Assembly: GCF_002160055.1 (NCBI RefSeq)
Contig: NZ_NFJV01000001.1
Span: 248,001-312,000, forward strand
Direction of reading: 5' to 3'
DNA length: 64,000 bases
Source of the DNA: Mediterranea sp. An20
Lineage (GTDB): Bacteria > Bacteroidota > Bacteroidia > Bacteroidales > Bacteroidaceae
Shown here: one piece after another, positions 7,033-15,186 of the stretch
How positions within the stretch are numbered: the stretch's first letter is position 1
Layout: every line of letters starts with the position of its first letter
The notes under the pieces: model-generated
Database searches by the model: none
Seen by the model: the letters and a program-made list of their open reading frames with translations, nothing else
What the model was told of the DNA's origin: nothing
Position numbers and translations under genes: made by a program

Positions 7033-9618
7033 TCAGAACGAGAGCTTCATGGTAGCCCTCACGCCGTGGGCCTGTATGCCGGGATGGTCACGGTAATTGA
7101 GTCGCCACACATAGTCCAGGCGCAGGAAGTTGAAGATGTTCTCAATGCCTACACTGGCCTCCATATAGGGCTCCCGCCCCATCCGGTAAGTAGTGGAAGG
7201 GAAGGCATACAACCCCTCGGCTCCCTGCTTGGCAGGGTCGTTCTTGTCCGTCAGGTGTCCCCACAGGCCGCGGAAACAGAACACCTCACGCCAGCGCAGC
7301 TTCTTGATGAGAGGAATGCGGTTCAACAGGATGCCGTTCATATAATAAGTGACATCCCACGACAGATATTCGTCGTTGATAAACTCCAGCGCATTCATGT
7401 TGGTATAACTCTCGGGCTGGATGGTGTAGGTGATGTTGGCATTGGGCAGCAACAGCAGCGGATAAGGCACCTTGGTCCACACCTTGCCCCCCTTGACAAT
7501 GACATCCAGGTAGCCGAAGGCCGAGAACCAGAAGCGCTTCTGCATGCCCACCTCCGTGCGCTGCAGGTCGAAGGATGAACCCAGCAGTCCCTTGCGTGCC
7601 ATGGTATGGCTCAGGTTGAAGATAAAAGCATCGTAGGTGATGGGAATACGCTGCGTGCGCGTCTGATAAAACTTCTCGCCCCTGCCGTAACGGAAGCGCA
7701 GTTCCAGTTCGGTCATGTCATAATGAGGCATGGCGGTCTGCGCGCCATCTGCCCCGATGCGCAGGAAGGGAGCATAAGGCGTGGCATATTCGCGCAGGTT
7801 GCGCACGACAGCTCCGTAGGAGATGCCGTTGTAATGTTCGCGCGTGTAAGTCAGCTCTGCCCGTCGCAAGTAAGTGGCACGCGTATCTTTCTGCCGCTTG
7901 ATGGCAAGCATCACATTGTCTTTGCTGGTGTACATGTAGTTCTGTCCCAGTTTGTTGATGTCGTACATATATTCGAAGGTCAGCGCATGGCGCGGAAACT
8001 CCAACCGGAAATCCTTGCGGGGAGCAAACGAATATTCCACTAAAGCGTCATACTTCATCTTACGGTCCTTCGTGCCATAGGCAGCATATCCCTCGAAGAA
8101 CCAGTGCTTATTCAGCACAGGCGTAGTTCCTCCTCCCAGTCGGAAGCGCGCCCCCTCAATGGCATTACCGTTGATTGTGCTGTTCATGGGCCCCAGGTCG
8201 AACTTGTTTTTCTCAGGATTCTTGTTGGTAGGAATGTAGCCCGATACCAGGGTAGTGATGACCTTCTCGGTAAAATAAAAAAGAGGTACAGACCGCAGGC
8301 GCTTCATCAGCTTGTCCACACCGTTGGGATTCTTCTTGCGTGCCTCTTCGGGCCTGCTTTCCGCCCAGAACGTGTCCGGCCGGCGATAGGCTCCCTCCTG
8401 CTCCACCACGGGAGCGGGCTGGTCGAAGAGGGCGGCCTCTTCGGTTGGAGGCGGGGCAAACGAGTGGTCGCTGTAGACGTTGAGCCTTTGGGCATACATG
8501 CCCTTCGACTTCTCTGTCAGCTTGAAGTTGACGCGGATGTCGTCTTTCAGAATCAGACGCGTACTGTCGGCCGTGCGACGGAAGGTCTGGTCGATGGTCA
8601 TGGAGGAAACGAAGTTGAGGTTGATGTCCTTGGCCACATTCAGCACGGCGCGTTTGACGAAGTAGGTAGAATCGAGCGCCACATACAGATGCCCCGTGAA
8701 GCCGAACGACTCGGAGTTGAACGGCACGAAGCCCAAATCCATGCAAGGACCGCCTGCCACCTGCACCGTGTCCAGAAGGTAATATTTATAGAAAGCCAGT
8801 CCCAACGTAGAGAGAGGACTGACAAACCGCTGCAGGAACAAGGGGATGTTGTTCTGGAAGATGTCCACCTCACGGAAGGCCTCGTTCAGGAATTGCTGGA
8901 TGCCTTCGCGCGAAAACACTTCGTCTACACCATCGGACTTGGCTGCCACCAGCAGACTTTTCTCGCTGCGGGGACTGCGGCGGTAGAACACACGTTCCAT
9001 ACGCTCGCGCTCGCTCAGAGGCAAGATGGTAGTGCCCGTCTCTAACGTGTCGGCAAACTCGCGCACGAAGTCGAACCGCCCCGCCTTCTGCCCTTCTTTG
9101 CGCGACTTGGGTTGGTAGTCGTTCAAGGCAAAGACCATGCGTTGGTAACGGTCGTAACTGAAATAGTCGTGACTGCGGGGATCGTGGGCGTCGCGGCGAG
9201 CAATAACTTTGCGCACAAATTCAACGGCGGGATTCCCACGGCGGCGGTAATGCTCGCGACCGGTCTTCACCACCACCTCGTCCAACGCCATAGACGAGGG
9301 GGCCAGACGGATGTCCAGTTCATTGGTGGTCCCGGGACGAATCGTGATGAGCTTGGACTCATAGCCTACATAAGTCACTTCGAGTTCACGGTTCTGCCCG
9401 GAACTGACGAAGGAGAAAGCCCCGTCGAGGTCGGTCTGCACGCCTGTCGAGGTGCCCTTCCATACCAATGAGGCGAAAGGCAGAGTCTCGCCGGTAATAG
9501 AGTCGGTCACTGTGCCCCGCACGACGGTACGCTGTGCCCTGACCGCTCCTGCCAGGAGCAGGAACAGAAGGCAAAGAAACAAGATTTTACAGTCTGAGGT
9601 TTTGTCTTTATACTTCAT
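7033..9618 (-). CDS. Outer-membrane protein with carboxypeptidase-regulatory-like domain and DUF5686
   Basis: 861-aa exported protein. A signal peptide (ILFLCLLFLLLAGAVRAQ) is followed by a beta-sandwich carboxypeptidase D regulatory-like domain (about residues 30-115: VRGTVTDSITGETLPFASLVWKG). A long DUF5686 region follows, ending in an outer-membrane barrel-like tail (final residues VRATMKLSF). The TonB-receptor-like N-domain occurs without a recognisable plug. It is the last gene of the leftward ketosynthase operon, only 4 bases after the thioesterase stop, so it may export or anchor the product or act in the outer membrane. Function is unknown. Confidence 0.8.
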   Translation of the reverse strand: MKYKDKTSDCKILFLCLLFLLLAGAVRAQRTVVRGTVTDSITGETLPFASLVWKGTSTGVQTDLDGAFSFVSSGQNRELEVTYVGYESKLITIRPGTTNELDIRLAPSSMALDEVVVKTGREHYRRRGNPAVEFVRKVIARRDAHDPRSHDYFSYDRYQRMVFALNDYQPKSRKEGQKAGRFDFVREFADTLETGTTILPLSERERMERVFYRRSPRSEKSLLVAAKSDGVDEVFSREGIQQFLNEAFREVDIFQNNIPLFLQRFVSPLSTLGLAFYKYYLLDTVQVAGGPCMDLGFVPFNSESFGFTGHLYVALDSTYFVKRAVLNVAKDINLNFVSSMTIDQTFRRTADSTRLILKDDIRVNFKLTEKSKGMYAQRLNVYSDHSFAPPPTEEAALFDQPAPVVEQEGAYRRPDTFWAESRPEEARKKNPNGVDKLMKRLRSVPLFYFTEKVITTLVSGYIPTNKNPEKNKFDLGPMNSTINGNAIEGARFRLGGGTTPVLNKHWFFEGYAAYGTKDRKMKYDALVEYSFAPRKDFRLEFPRHALTFEYMYDINKLGQNYMYTSKDNVMLAIKRQKDTRATYLRRAELTYTREHYNGISYGAVVRNLREYATPYAPFLRIGADGAQTAMPHYDMTELELRFRYGRGEKFYQTRTQRIPITYDAFIFNLSHTMARKGLLGSSFDLQRTEVGMQKRFWFSAFGYLDVIVKGGKVWTKVPYPLLLLPNANITYTIQPESYTNMNALEFINDEYLSWDVTYYMNGILLNRIPLIKKLRWREVFCFRGLWGHLTDKNDPAKQGAEGLYAFPSTTYRMGREPYMEASVGIENIFNFLRLDYVWRLNYRDHPGIQAHGVRATMKLSF

Positions 9619-9622
9619 ATAT

Positions 9623-10054
9623 TTATAGGTCTTCGGTCAAAAACTTCTCTTGCCAGCGGGCAAAGTAATCCGGCCTGTCCGTCAGCAGGAGCCCCTGAGG
9701 GTCAATGAACAGCTGCGTGGTAAAGGCGGTAGCACACAGCACACCGTCGCGCACGCGGTATATCTCGTAATTAAAGTCCAGGCGGGCACCAGGTTTATAG
9801 ACATAGCGCGTATGTATCTCGGCCACGTCGTCGATACCCAAGGGTGCCAGATAGCGAAGATGCAGGTCGTAGACGGGGGCATAGATACCCGACCGGCTGA
9901 TGTCGGCATAGCCGATACCGGGATAGTGCCGCCCGAAAGACTCCCGTCCGTCTTCCAAATAGCTGACGTAAGAGCCGTGCCATACACAACGCATGGCATC
10001 CGTCTCGCCGAACTTCACACGCACGCGGCAGATATCTTCCAACACAGGCATCAT
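9623..10054 (-). CDS. Acyl-CoA/acyl-ACP thioesterase, hotdog fold
   Basis: 143-aa 4-hydroxybenzoyl-CoA thioesterase-like protein. The family motif is VKFGETDAMRCVWHGSYVSYLEDGRESFG, with the Asp and the His of the hotdog helix region. Its ATG overlaps the stop codon of the 44-aa ORF upstream (ATGA at 10054-10051), which suggests translational coupling. In this operon it would most plausibly release the finished chain from the ACP; that role is inferred from position. It is distinct from the thioesterase at 3165. Confidence 0.82.
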   Translation of the reverse strand: MMPVLEDICRVRVKFGETDAMRCVWHGSYVSYLEDGRESFGRHYPGIGYADISRSGIYAPVYDLHLRYLAPLGIDDVAEIHTRYVYKPGARLDFNYEIYRVRDGVLCATAFTTQLFIDPQGLLLTDRPDYFARWQEKFLTEDL

Positions 10055-10185
10055 AAGGCAACAGAGACAAAAGCCCCGTCGGTAGTCCGCCGGGCGCCGG
10101 GTTCATACTCTATATCGGCCTCCTGCGCCTGCATCCACAGACCGGAAAGCAAGAGGGCCATACGCAATGCTATCGGTTTCTTCAT
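10051..10185 (-). CDS. 44-aa ORF with signal-peptide-like start
   Basis: Starts at 10185 with MKKPIALRMALLLSGLWMQAQ, which looks like a Sec signal peptide ending in AQA/Q. A short acidic-to-basic tail (EADIEYEPGARRTTDGAFVS) follows, ending at TGA 10053-10051. The stop overlaps the thioesterase start as ATGA. It may be a true small secreted protein or the degenerate start of a lost periplasmic gene. I do not recognise a family. Confidence 0.45.
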   Translation of the reverse strand: MKKPIALRMALLLSGLWMQAQEADIEYEPGARRTTDGAFVSVAL

Positions 10186-10227
10186 AATGAGTAAGGATTA
10201 ATGAGTAAAGGACCAATGACAGCTGAC

Positions 10228-10247
10228 GGGCAAGGCATGCCTTGCCC
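10228..10247. repeat. Perfect 20-bp palindrome
   Basis: GGGCAAGGCATGCCTTGCCC is a perfect palindrome between fabG and the 44-aa ORF, within the leftward operon. It could be an RNA hairpin or a protein-binding site. Confidence 0.5.
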
Positions 10248-10272
10248 GGATTCATACATGCTGTCACACCTG

Positions 10273-11001
10273 TCAGGTGTACAATCCTCCGTTGATGGAG
10301 ATGACTTCGCCCGTGATATAGGCCGCTGCCGGCGACACCAGGAAGGTCACCAGGGCTGCTACCTCTTCGGGCTTTCCAAAACGTCCCAACGGGATGGTTT
10401 TCTTCAGAGCCTCTTCGTCCAACCCTTCTACCATGTCGGTCTGAATGAAACCGGGAGCAATGGCATTGACGGTGACGCGCTTACGGGCCACTTCCAAGGC
10501 CAGCGATTTGGTGGCAGCAATCAGCCCACCTTTGGCTGCGGCATAGTTGGCCTGTCCTGCCATACCTTTCAATCCCGTCACACTGGCCATATTGATGATG
10601 CGCCCGTTCTTATGGAAGAGCATACCCTGCAGCACAGCCTGCGTCACGTTATAGAATCCACCCAGCGTAGTGTCGAGCACCCGACTCCAGTCATCATCAG
10701 GCATCAGAGCCAGGATGTTGTCGCGGCGGATGCCCGCATTATTCACCAACACCTCAATGTATTCATCCGGGTGTTCTTTTTCCCAAGCTTCCAAAGCCTT
10801 GACCACTTGCTGTCGGTCGGCCACGTCAAACATCAGCACTTCGCCGTCGCCACCTGACTCACGCACCAAATCCAGCGTTGTCTTGGCCTCGGCGGCATTG
10901 TGCACATAATTCACCAGCACATGGTATCCCAAACGTGCCAGCCCGATGCAGACAGCCCGGCCTATGCCACGGCTGCCCCCGGTCACTAACGCATACTTCA
11001 T
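10273..11001 (-). CDS. fabG: 3-oxoacyl-ACP reductase, FabG-type SDR
   Basis: 242-aa short-chain dehydrogenase that reduces beta-ketoacyl-ACP with NADPH. Visible motifs are the cofactor-binding TGGSRGIG (7-14), NNAG (87-90), the catalytic Ser140, Tyr153 and Lys157 (YAAAK), and PGFIQTDM after the active site. Length is typical. Placed between the FAD oxidoreductase and the thioesterase in the ketosynthase operon, it is likely a pathway-dedicated paralogue rather than the primary fatty-acid FabG. Confidence 0.88.
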   Translation of the reverse strand: MKYALVTGGSRGIGRAVCIGLARLGYHVLVNYVHNAAEAKTTLDLVRESGGDGEVLMFDVADRQQVVKALEAWEKEHPDEYIEVLVNNAGIRRDNILALMPDDDWSRVLDTTLGGFYNVTQAVLQGMLFHKNGRIINMASVTGLKGMAGQANYAAAKGGLIAATKSLALEVARKRVTVNAIAPGFIQTDMVEGLDEEALKKTIPLGRFGKPEEVAALVTFLVSPAAAYITGEVISINGGLYT

Positions 11002-11029
11002 AACGGTTCTTTCCTCCTTTATTTTCTGG

Positions 11030-12520
11030 TTATTTATTTCTGATTATATGTTGCCACACCCAGTCCTTGCCCAACAGGGCAGCACAGGTGAAAAGACTTG
11101 TCATCGTCACGCCATGCACGCCGTGCAGCAACAGGCTCTGTCCGGTCAACAGCAGATTGGGCACAGGCATGCGCGGTGTAAGGAACGTCAGCAACGGGTC
11201 GCGGTAATCCTTGCGCATACCATAAGCCGAACCTTCGGGTGTACTGGTATAATCTCGCCACGTGAGCGGTGTACTGACGTAACAATCTTCTACCATCCGA
11301 CCCAAACCGGGCAAACTCTGTTCGGCCAGCGCAATGCACTCGTCGGCCAGTCTTCCTTTCAAGGCCAGGTAATCCTCTCCCCGATGCCCGACAACCGTAT
11401 CTGCCCACGGACGGCACTGCTCCCACGACATCGGGGTAAGCAGGTCTACCTGGCGGGCATATCTGTCAGCAGGGTCTTCCGGCAGGCGGCAGCTTACCAA
11501 CACACCTCCTACCCTGCCCTCCGACAAGGGAAGCGACCAGACATCGGGACAGTTGTAGACATAGTGGTTACAATTGAAGTATTCCAATGCCTGCGGCCTG
11601 AGCCGGAGAGACACGGTACAGATGCCCGATGTGTTTTCCAAACCTGCCATACGCCGACGCCAGACCTTCTTCACCACGCGGCTTTCTTTCAGCCATCCAC
11701 ACGTAATACTGGGATGAACACTGCTGATGAACGTACGTGCCTCGCAGATTTCTCCGTCGTTACAGCGCACAGCCACAATGCGACCGTCTTTCTCTATCAA
11801 TTCACAGACTTCGGCCCGGCAACGCACATTCCCTCCATAGGAACGGATATTTTCGCACAAGGCGCCGACTATCAGCGAACCGTCTCCCCGCAGGCGCCAA
11901 CTGCTCTCCGTATACCCGGCGTTGCAGTGGACAAAAGAGAACAGAGGAAGCGACTCACGCCTCAGTTCCATGCGGAGCGCATTCCCGCCCAACACCTGCC
12001 GCAACAAGGGGTCGCGGAAATTATCTTCGATATAAGACCACGCCCCGGTATCGGAATACGCGGCAGCCAACACATCCTCCGGTCCTTTGCCGGGATTCAA
12101 CCCGTCGTATTGCCGGAGGGTAGCTTCTTCCATCAAGGCAGCATAACGCTGCAAGGCATCACGCTCACTGGGGAAGACCTCGGCTAAGGCATCGGCAAAA
12201 GCTCGGCTACCTCCCTGCACAAAAGCAAAGTCACGGCCCTGCAGGCGGATGCGGTCGAAAGCTGTGTCCAATCGGTGCCAAGGCAGACGGAGCAGTCCCA
12301 GATAACTGAACGCAGCGTGAAGCGATTGTCCTTCGTCCAGGCCACCTACGTAATGAAAACCCGTATCATACGAAAGACCATGCCGACGGTAGCTTTGAAG
12401 GCAACCTCCTGGCTGTGCCTCCCGTTCCAATACCAGCACGTCTAATCCCGCACGCGACAGGATGCTCCCGCACACCAAACCGCCCAGTCCGGCTCCTATG
12501 ATGATGACATCGTGTTTCAT
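11030..12520 (-). CDS. FAD-dependent oxidoreductase, CrtI/phytoene desaturase-like
   Basis: 496-aa flavoprotein. The dinucleotide-binding motif DVIIIGAGLGGLVCGSILSRAG (5-26) continues into VLEREAQPGGCLQSY. The C-terminal FAD motif is NLLLTGQSLLLHGVHGVTMTSLFTCAALLG. The architecture is that of carotenoid desaturases and retinol saturases, which add or remove double bonds in long conjugated chains. Its ATG overlaps the stop of the preceding 44-aa ORF (ATGA). In an operon with one ketosynthase, an ACP and two dehydratases, it could adjust unsaturation of the acyl product; substrate unknown. Confidence 0.82.
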   Translation of the reverse strand: MKHDVIIIGAGLGGLVCGSILSRAGLDVLVLEREAQPGGCLQSYRRHGLSYDTGFHYVGGLDEGQSLHAAFSYLGLLRLPWHRLDTAFDRIRLQGRDFAFVQGGSRAFADALAEVFPSERDALQRYAALMEEATLRQYDGLNPGKGPEDVLAAAYSDTGAWSYIEDNFRDPLLRQVLGGNALRMELRRESLPLFSFVHCNAGYTESSWRLRGDGSLIVGALCENIRSYGGNVRCRAEVCELIEKDGRIVAVRCNDGEICEARTFISSVHPSITCGWLKESRVVKKVWRRRMAGLENTSGICTVSLRLRPQALEYFNCNHYVYNCPDVWSLPLSEGRVGGVLVSCRLPEDPADRYARQVDLLTPMSWEQCRPWADTVVGHRGEDYLALKGRLADECIALAEQSLPGLGRMVEDCYVSTPLTWRDYTSTPEGSAYGMRKDYRDPLLTFLTPRMPVPNLLLTGQSLLLHGVHGVTMTSLFTCAALLGKDWVWQHIIRNK

Positions 12521-12651
12521 AACGTTTCAACTTTATGTCTCAAGCACACACGGAAGCAGGACAGAGGCATCAGATGCCGAAGGGCCGTCGATGGGAGAGG
12601 AACCACACAGCAGCGAAATTGCCGGACGTTCTTCTGGCAAAGTGCAGTCAT
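12517..12651 (-). CDS. 44-aa cysteine-rich ORF overlapping both neighbours
   Basis: ATG at 12651 overlaps the stop of the dehydratase gene, and its own TGA (12519-12517) overlaps the ATG of the FAD oxidoreductase; both junctions read ATGA. The product begins MTALCQKNVRQFRCCVVPLP and is basic, with five cysteines. I know no matching family. The double overlap argues for co-translation, but chance cannot be excluded because only 135 bases are involved. Confidence 0.4.
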   Translation of the reverse strand: MTALCQKNVRQFRCCVVPLPSTALRHLMPLSCFRVCLRHKVETL

Positions 12652-13022
12652 AAGCTCATTTCTCCTTTAAATTCAAGGAATGTAAGTTCGCCTGCACGGA
12701 TGGTAGCCGACACAGAACGAACCGGACCTTCCGGACGAAGGCTGACAGCAACCTCTACTTCCGGACAGACCAGAGGGGAAGCCATAGACGGAAAACGTGC
12801 CAGCGACACCGCCTGCAGACGGAGACGCTGTCCCGACAAAATCTCCGAACATTGGCGAACCAGTTCGATGTGGCACACACCGGGACATACCGGACGCCCA
12901 GGAAAATGTCCCTGGTAAACGGTGCACTGCGGCAACAACTCTACGCGGAACACCCCCGAATCGCCCTCCACACGAGAACTTACCAGACGATAATAACGGT
13001 TTTCTAAAGATAACACTGACAT
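12648..13022 (-). CDS. 3-hydroxyacyl-ACP dehydratase, FabA/FabZ-like hotdog
   Basis: 124-aa single-domain hotdog protein. The dehydratase motif is YQGHFPGRPVCPGVCHIELVRQ, equivalent to the H-x3-FPG-x-P-x2-PG motif with the catalytic His of FabZ. It would remove water from 3-hydroxyacyl-ACP intermediates. It lies downstream of a second hotdog dehydratase in the same operon, as in aryl polyene loci that use two dehydratases. A 107-base stretch separates them and holds no ORF of note. Confidence 0.75.
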   Translation of the reverse strand: MSVLSLENRYYRLVSSRVEGDSGVFRVELLPQCTVYQGHFPGRPVCPGVCHIELVRQCSEILSGQRLRLQAVSLARFPSMASPLVCPEVEVAVSLRPEGPVRSVSATIRAGELTFLEFKGEMSL

Positions 13023-13129
13023 AAGTAAGTTGTCAAAGCTTGTAAGTAACTGTTGAAAATCTGTCCATACCAGGCACGGGATTCCTGCGGAAAGAGCAAC
13101 GAATCTCTACCACTTACCCGGCATCAAGG

Positions 13130-13549
13130 TCAGTCATTGCTGCGCACCGCAACCTTCAGACGGGTTGAAGCCAGCACGACCTGCCCACTGCGGGTTTCGC
13201 CCTCCATCAGCCACACGCCATCTGCCTCGGCCGTCAGCCGGACAACCGTATGCAACACACTGCCAGCCGCAGGACGGGCGTAGCAGCAGAACTTCTTTAC
13301 CTCGCCAATGAAGCCCAAAGGCGGATGCAAAGCTCCATCCTGCAAAGCCCGCCAACCAGCCAGAGCCGAAGCCGACTGTGCGATGTGCTCCAGCAGCCCC
13401 GTCTCGGCCAGACAACCTTCATCGTCTATGAAAAAGCCGTCCGCAGCCACCGTGTAGCACGTCTCCCCCTCCTCCGCAGAAGCACGGAGCAAGCGGTCGA
13501 CCAACAGCACCGGGGCACGCTGCGGGATAAGGCGTTCTATCTCCGGCAT
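13130..13549 (-). CDS. Hotdog-fold dehydratase (ApeP/FabZ-like)
   Basis: About 139 aa from the internal ATG at 13549 (MPEIERLIPQRAPVLLVDRLL). Upstream in-frame ATGs at 13600 and 13612 would overlap the ACP gene by 35-47 bases, so the later start is preferred but uncertain. IPQRAPVLLVDR and ETGLLEHIAQSASALAGWRA match the dehydratases used in aryl polyene and related polyunsaturated chain synthesis. The role in this operon would be dehydration of 3-hydroxyacyl-ACP. Confidence 0.68.
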   Translation of the reverse strand: MPEIERLIPQRAPVLLVDRLLRASAEEGETCYTVAADGFFIDDEGCLAETGLLEHIAQSASALAGWRALQDGALHPPLGFIGEVKKFCCYARPAAGSVLHTVVRLTAEADGVWLMEGETRSGQVVLASTRLKVAVRSND

Positions 13550-13565
13550 TCCCTCCGGCTCCAAC

Positions 13566-13814
13566 TCAGGCTTGTGACAGATGGGACTGGATATAGTCAT
13601 ACAAATTCTCAAAGGTACGGATGGTACGCAGTTCGCTCACCGGAATCTTGATTTTATATGTCTGCTGAATCAGAGCGACCAAATCGACCAAGCTCAGGCT
13701 GTCAAGTTGGAGCGTATCGCGGACGTTGGCATCCGGAGTAAAACCGGCGGGATCCACTTCAAATTCTTCAGCCAGCAGGCTGTTTACATTCTCTACAATT
13801 TCTTCACGTGTCAT
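13566..13814 (-). CDS. Acyl carrier protein
   Basis: 82-aa acidic four-helix carrier. The phosphopantetheine site is the Ser39 of LQLDSLSLVDLVALIQQ. The surrounding sequence (EEFEVDPAGFTPDANVRDTL) is typical for ACPs of secondary type II systems. It lies next to the ketosynthase and two dehydratases, so it is probably the dedicated carrier of this pathway, activated by a phosphopantetheinyl transferase encoded elsewhere. Confidence 0.9.
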   Translation of the reverse strand: MTREEIVENVNSLLAEEFEVDPAGFTPDANVRDTLQLDSLSLVDLVALIQQTYKIKIPVSELRTIRTFENLYDYIQSHLSQA

Positions 13815-13903
13815 GTCAGTAATAATGGTTAATGGTTAATGATTAATAGTCAATGGCTCATTCCGTTCTCGACAGACAGAGTATCTGTTGGACGGGGAGG
13901 ATC

Positions 13904-15130
13904 CTATAAGTTGAAATCCTGCACGATGAGCGTCGAGTTAGTTCCTCCAAATCCGAAAGAATTGGACAGGAAACGGTCGAAATGCGCCGTACGCGTCTCG
14001 GGCACAATGTTCAGGCAGGAAGTATCATCGTCGGGGTTCTCGAAATTGATGTTACCGGCAATGAAGTTGTTCTTCATCATCAGCACGGAGTAAATGAGCT
14101 CCGAAGCACCAGCCATCCACATCTCGTGTCCCGTCTGGCTCTTGGTAGAGGTCACCGGCACACGGTAGTCGCCAAAAATGCGGGCGATGGCTTGTGCCTC
14201 CCGTGCGTCACCTATGCGGGTAGAAGTAGCATGGGCATTGACATAGCCTATATCAGCCGGTGTCAGTCCGGAGTGACGGAGACACAGCTCCAGAGAACGG
14301 GCCGGTCCTTCTACATTGGGTGTAGAAATGTGGTCGCCATTGCCGGAGAATCCCCAACCGACAATCTCTGCCACGATGGGAGCCCCGCGCTTTTGCGCAT
14401 GTTCCAGGCTTTCCAGCACCAGTGTAGCGGCACCGCCACCGGGCACCAGTCCGTCACGGTCGCGGTCGAAAGGCCGGCTTGCCCGACCGGGTTCGTCCTC
14501 GCGCACGGAGAACGACTGGATGCCGTCGAAGGCTGCCACACTATACATATTGTTTTCCTGCGCACCGCCGCAGACCACACAATCCTGCAGACCGTCGCGG
14601 ATAAGCAGCCACGACAAGCCTACCGCGTGGGAACCAGAAGCACAGGCCCCCGAAGCAGTCAGATTGATGCCCCGCAGGCCGAACAGGCAAGCCAGGTTCA
14701 TCGTCACCGTAGAATTCATAGACTGGAAGATGCTGCCACTGCCGCAGGCCGACGTATCATGAAATTCGCGGAATTTGTCCAAGCTGTGCATCGTGGCCTC
14801 GGCCACCGAATCGTTGCCGTAGATAATGCCCACCTCGTGCGCGGCGATATAATCTGCATCCAAGCCGGCATCGGCCAAGGCAGCACGTGTGGCCATGTAG
14901 GCATACTGCGCTTCCTCAGGTATGAACTGCCGCAGGTTGCGCGACACGAAAGGTTTCAAATCGGGCTTCGGCACACACGTACACAAAGCCGAACGGAAAC
15001 CGGCGTCCTTACGTTCCTGACTGAATATGACACCGCTACGTCCTTCAAACAGCGACTGACGCACTTCATCCAGCGTGGTACCCAGGCATGACCAGATGCC
15101 CAGGCCTGTTATTACTACTCTTCTTTCCAT
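13904..15130 (-). CDS. Beta-ketoacyl-ACP synthase (KAS II-like condensing enzyme)
   Basis: 408-aa thiolase-fold condensing enzyme starting at MERRVVITGLGIWSCLG (15130). An upstream extension in the same frame lacks family similarity and is not used. The complete catalytic triad is visible: Cys163 in GACASGSHAVG, His300 in VNAHATSTRIGD, and His335 in KSQTGHEMWMAGASE. It extends acyl-ACP with malonyl-ACP. It is the only ketosynthase in the operon; no chain-length-factor partner is adjacent, unlike canonical aryl polyene clusters. It is probably co-transcribed with the GNAT-like gene 56 bases upstream. Confidence 0.9.
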   Translation of the reverse strand: MERRVVITGLGIWSCLGTTLDEVRQSLFEGRSGVIFSQERKDAGFRSALCTCVPKPDLKPFVSRNLRQFIPEEAQYAYMATRAALADAGLDADYIAAHEVGIIYGNDSVAEATMHSLDKFREFHDTSACGSGSIFQSMNSTVTMNLACLFGLRGINLTASGACASGSHAVGLSWLLIRDGLQDCVVCGGAQENNMYSVAAFDGIQSFSVREDEPGRASRPFDRDRDGLVPGGGAATLVLESLEHAQKRGAPIVAEIVGWGFSGNGDHISTPNVEGPARSLELCLRHSGLTPADIGYVNAHATSTRIGDAREAQAIARIFGDYRVPVTSTKSQTGHEMWMAGASELIYSVLMMKNNFIAGNINFENPDDDTSCLNIVPETRTAHFDRFLSNSFGFGGTNSTLIVQDFNL

Positions 15131-15186
15131 ACTTCTTTTATATGATTGACATGGCAGCACTCCTTTCCGCACCGCCATTACTTATC

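Noticed and set aside
13550..13612. Earlier starts of the hotdog dehydratase at 13600 or 13612
   Set aside because: They would overlap the ACP gene by 35-47 bases; the ATG at 13549 fits the family start better, though this is not certain.
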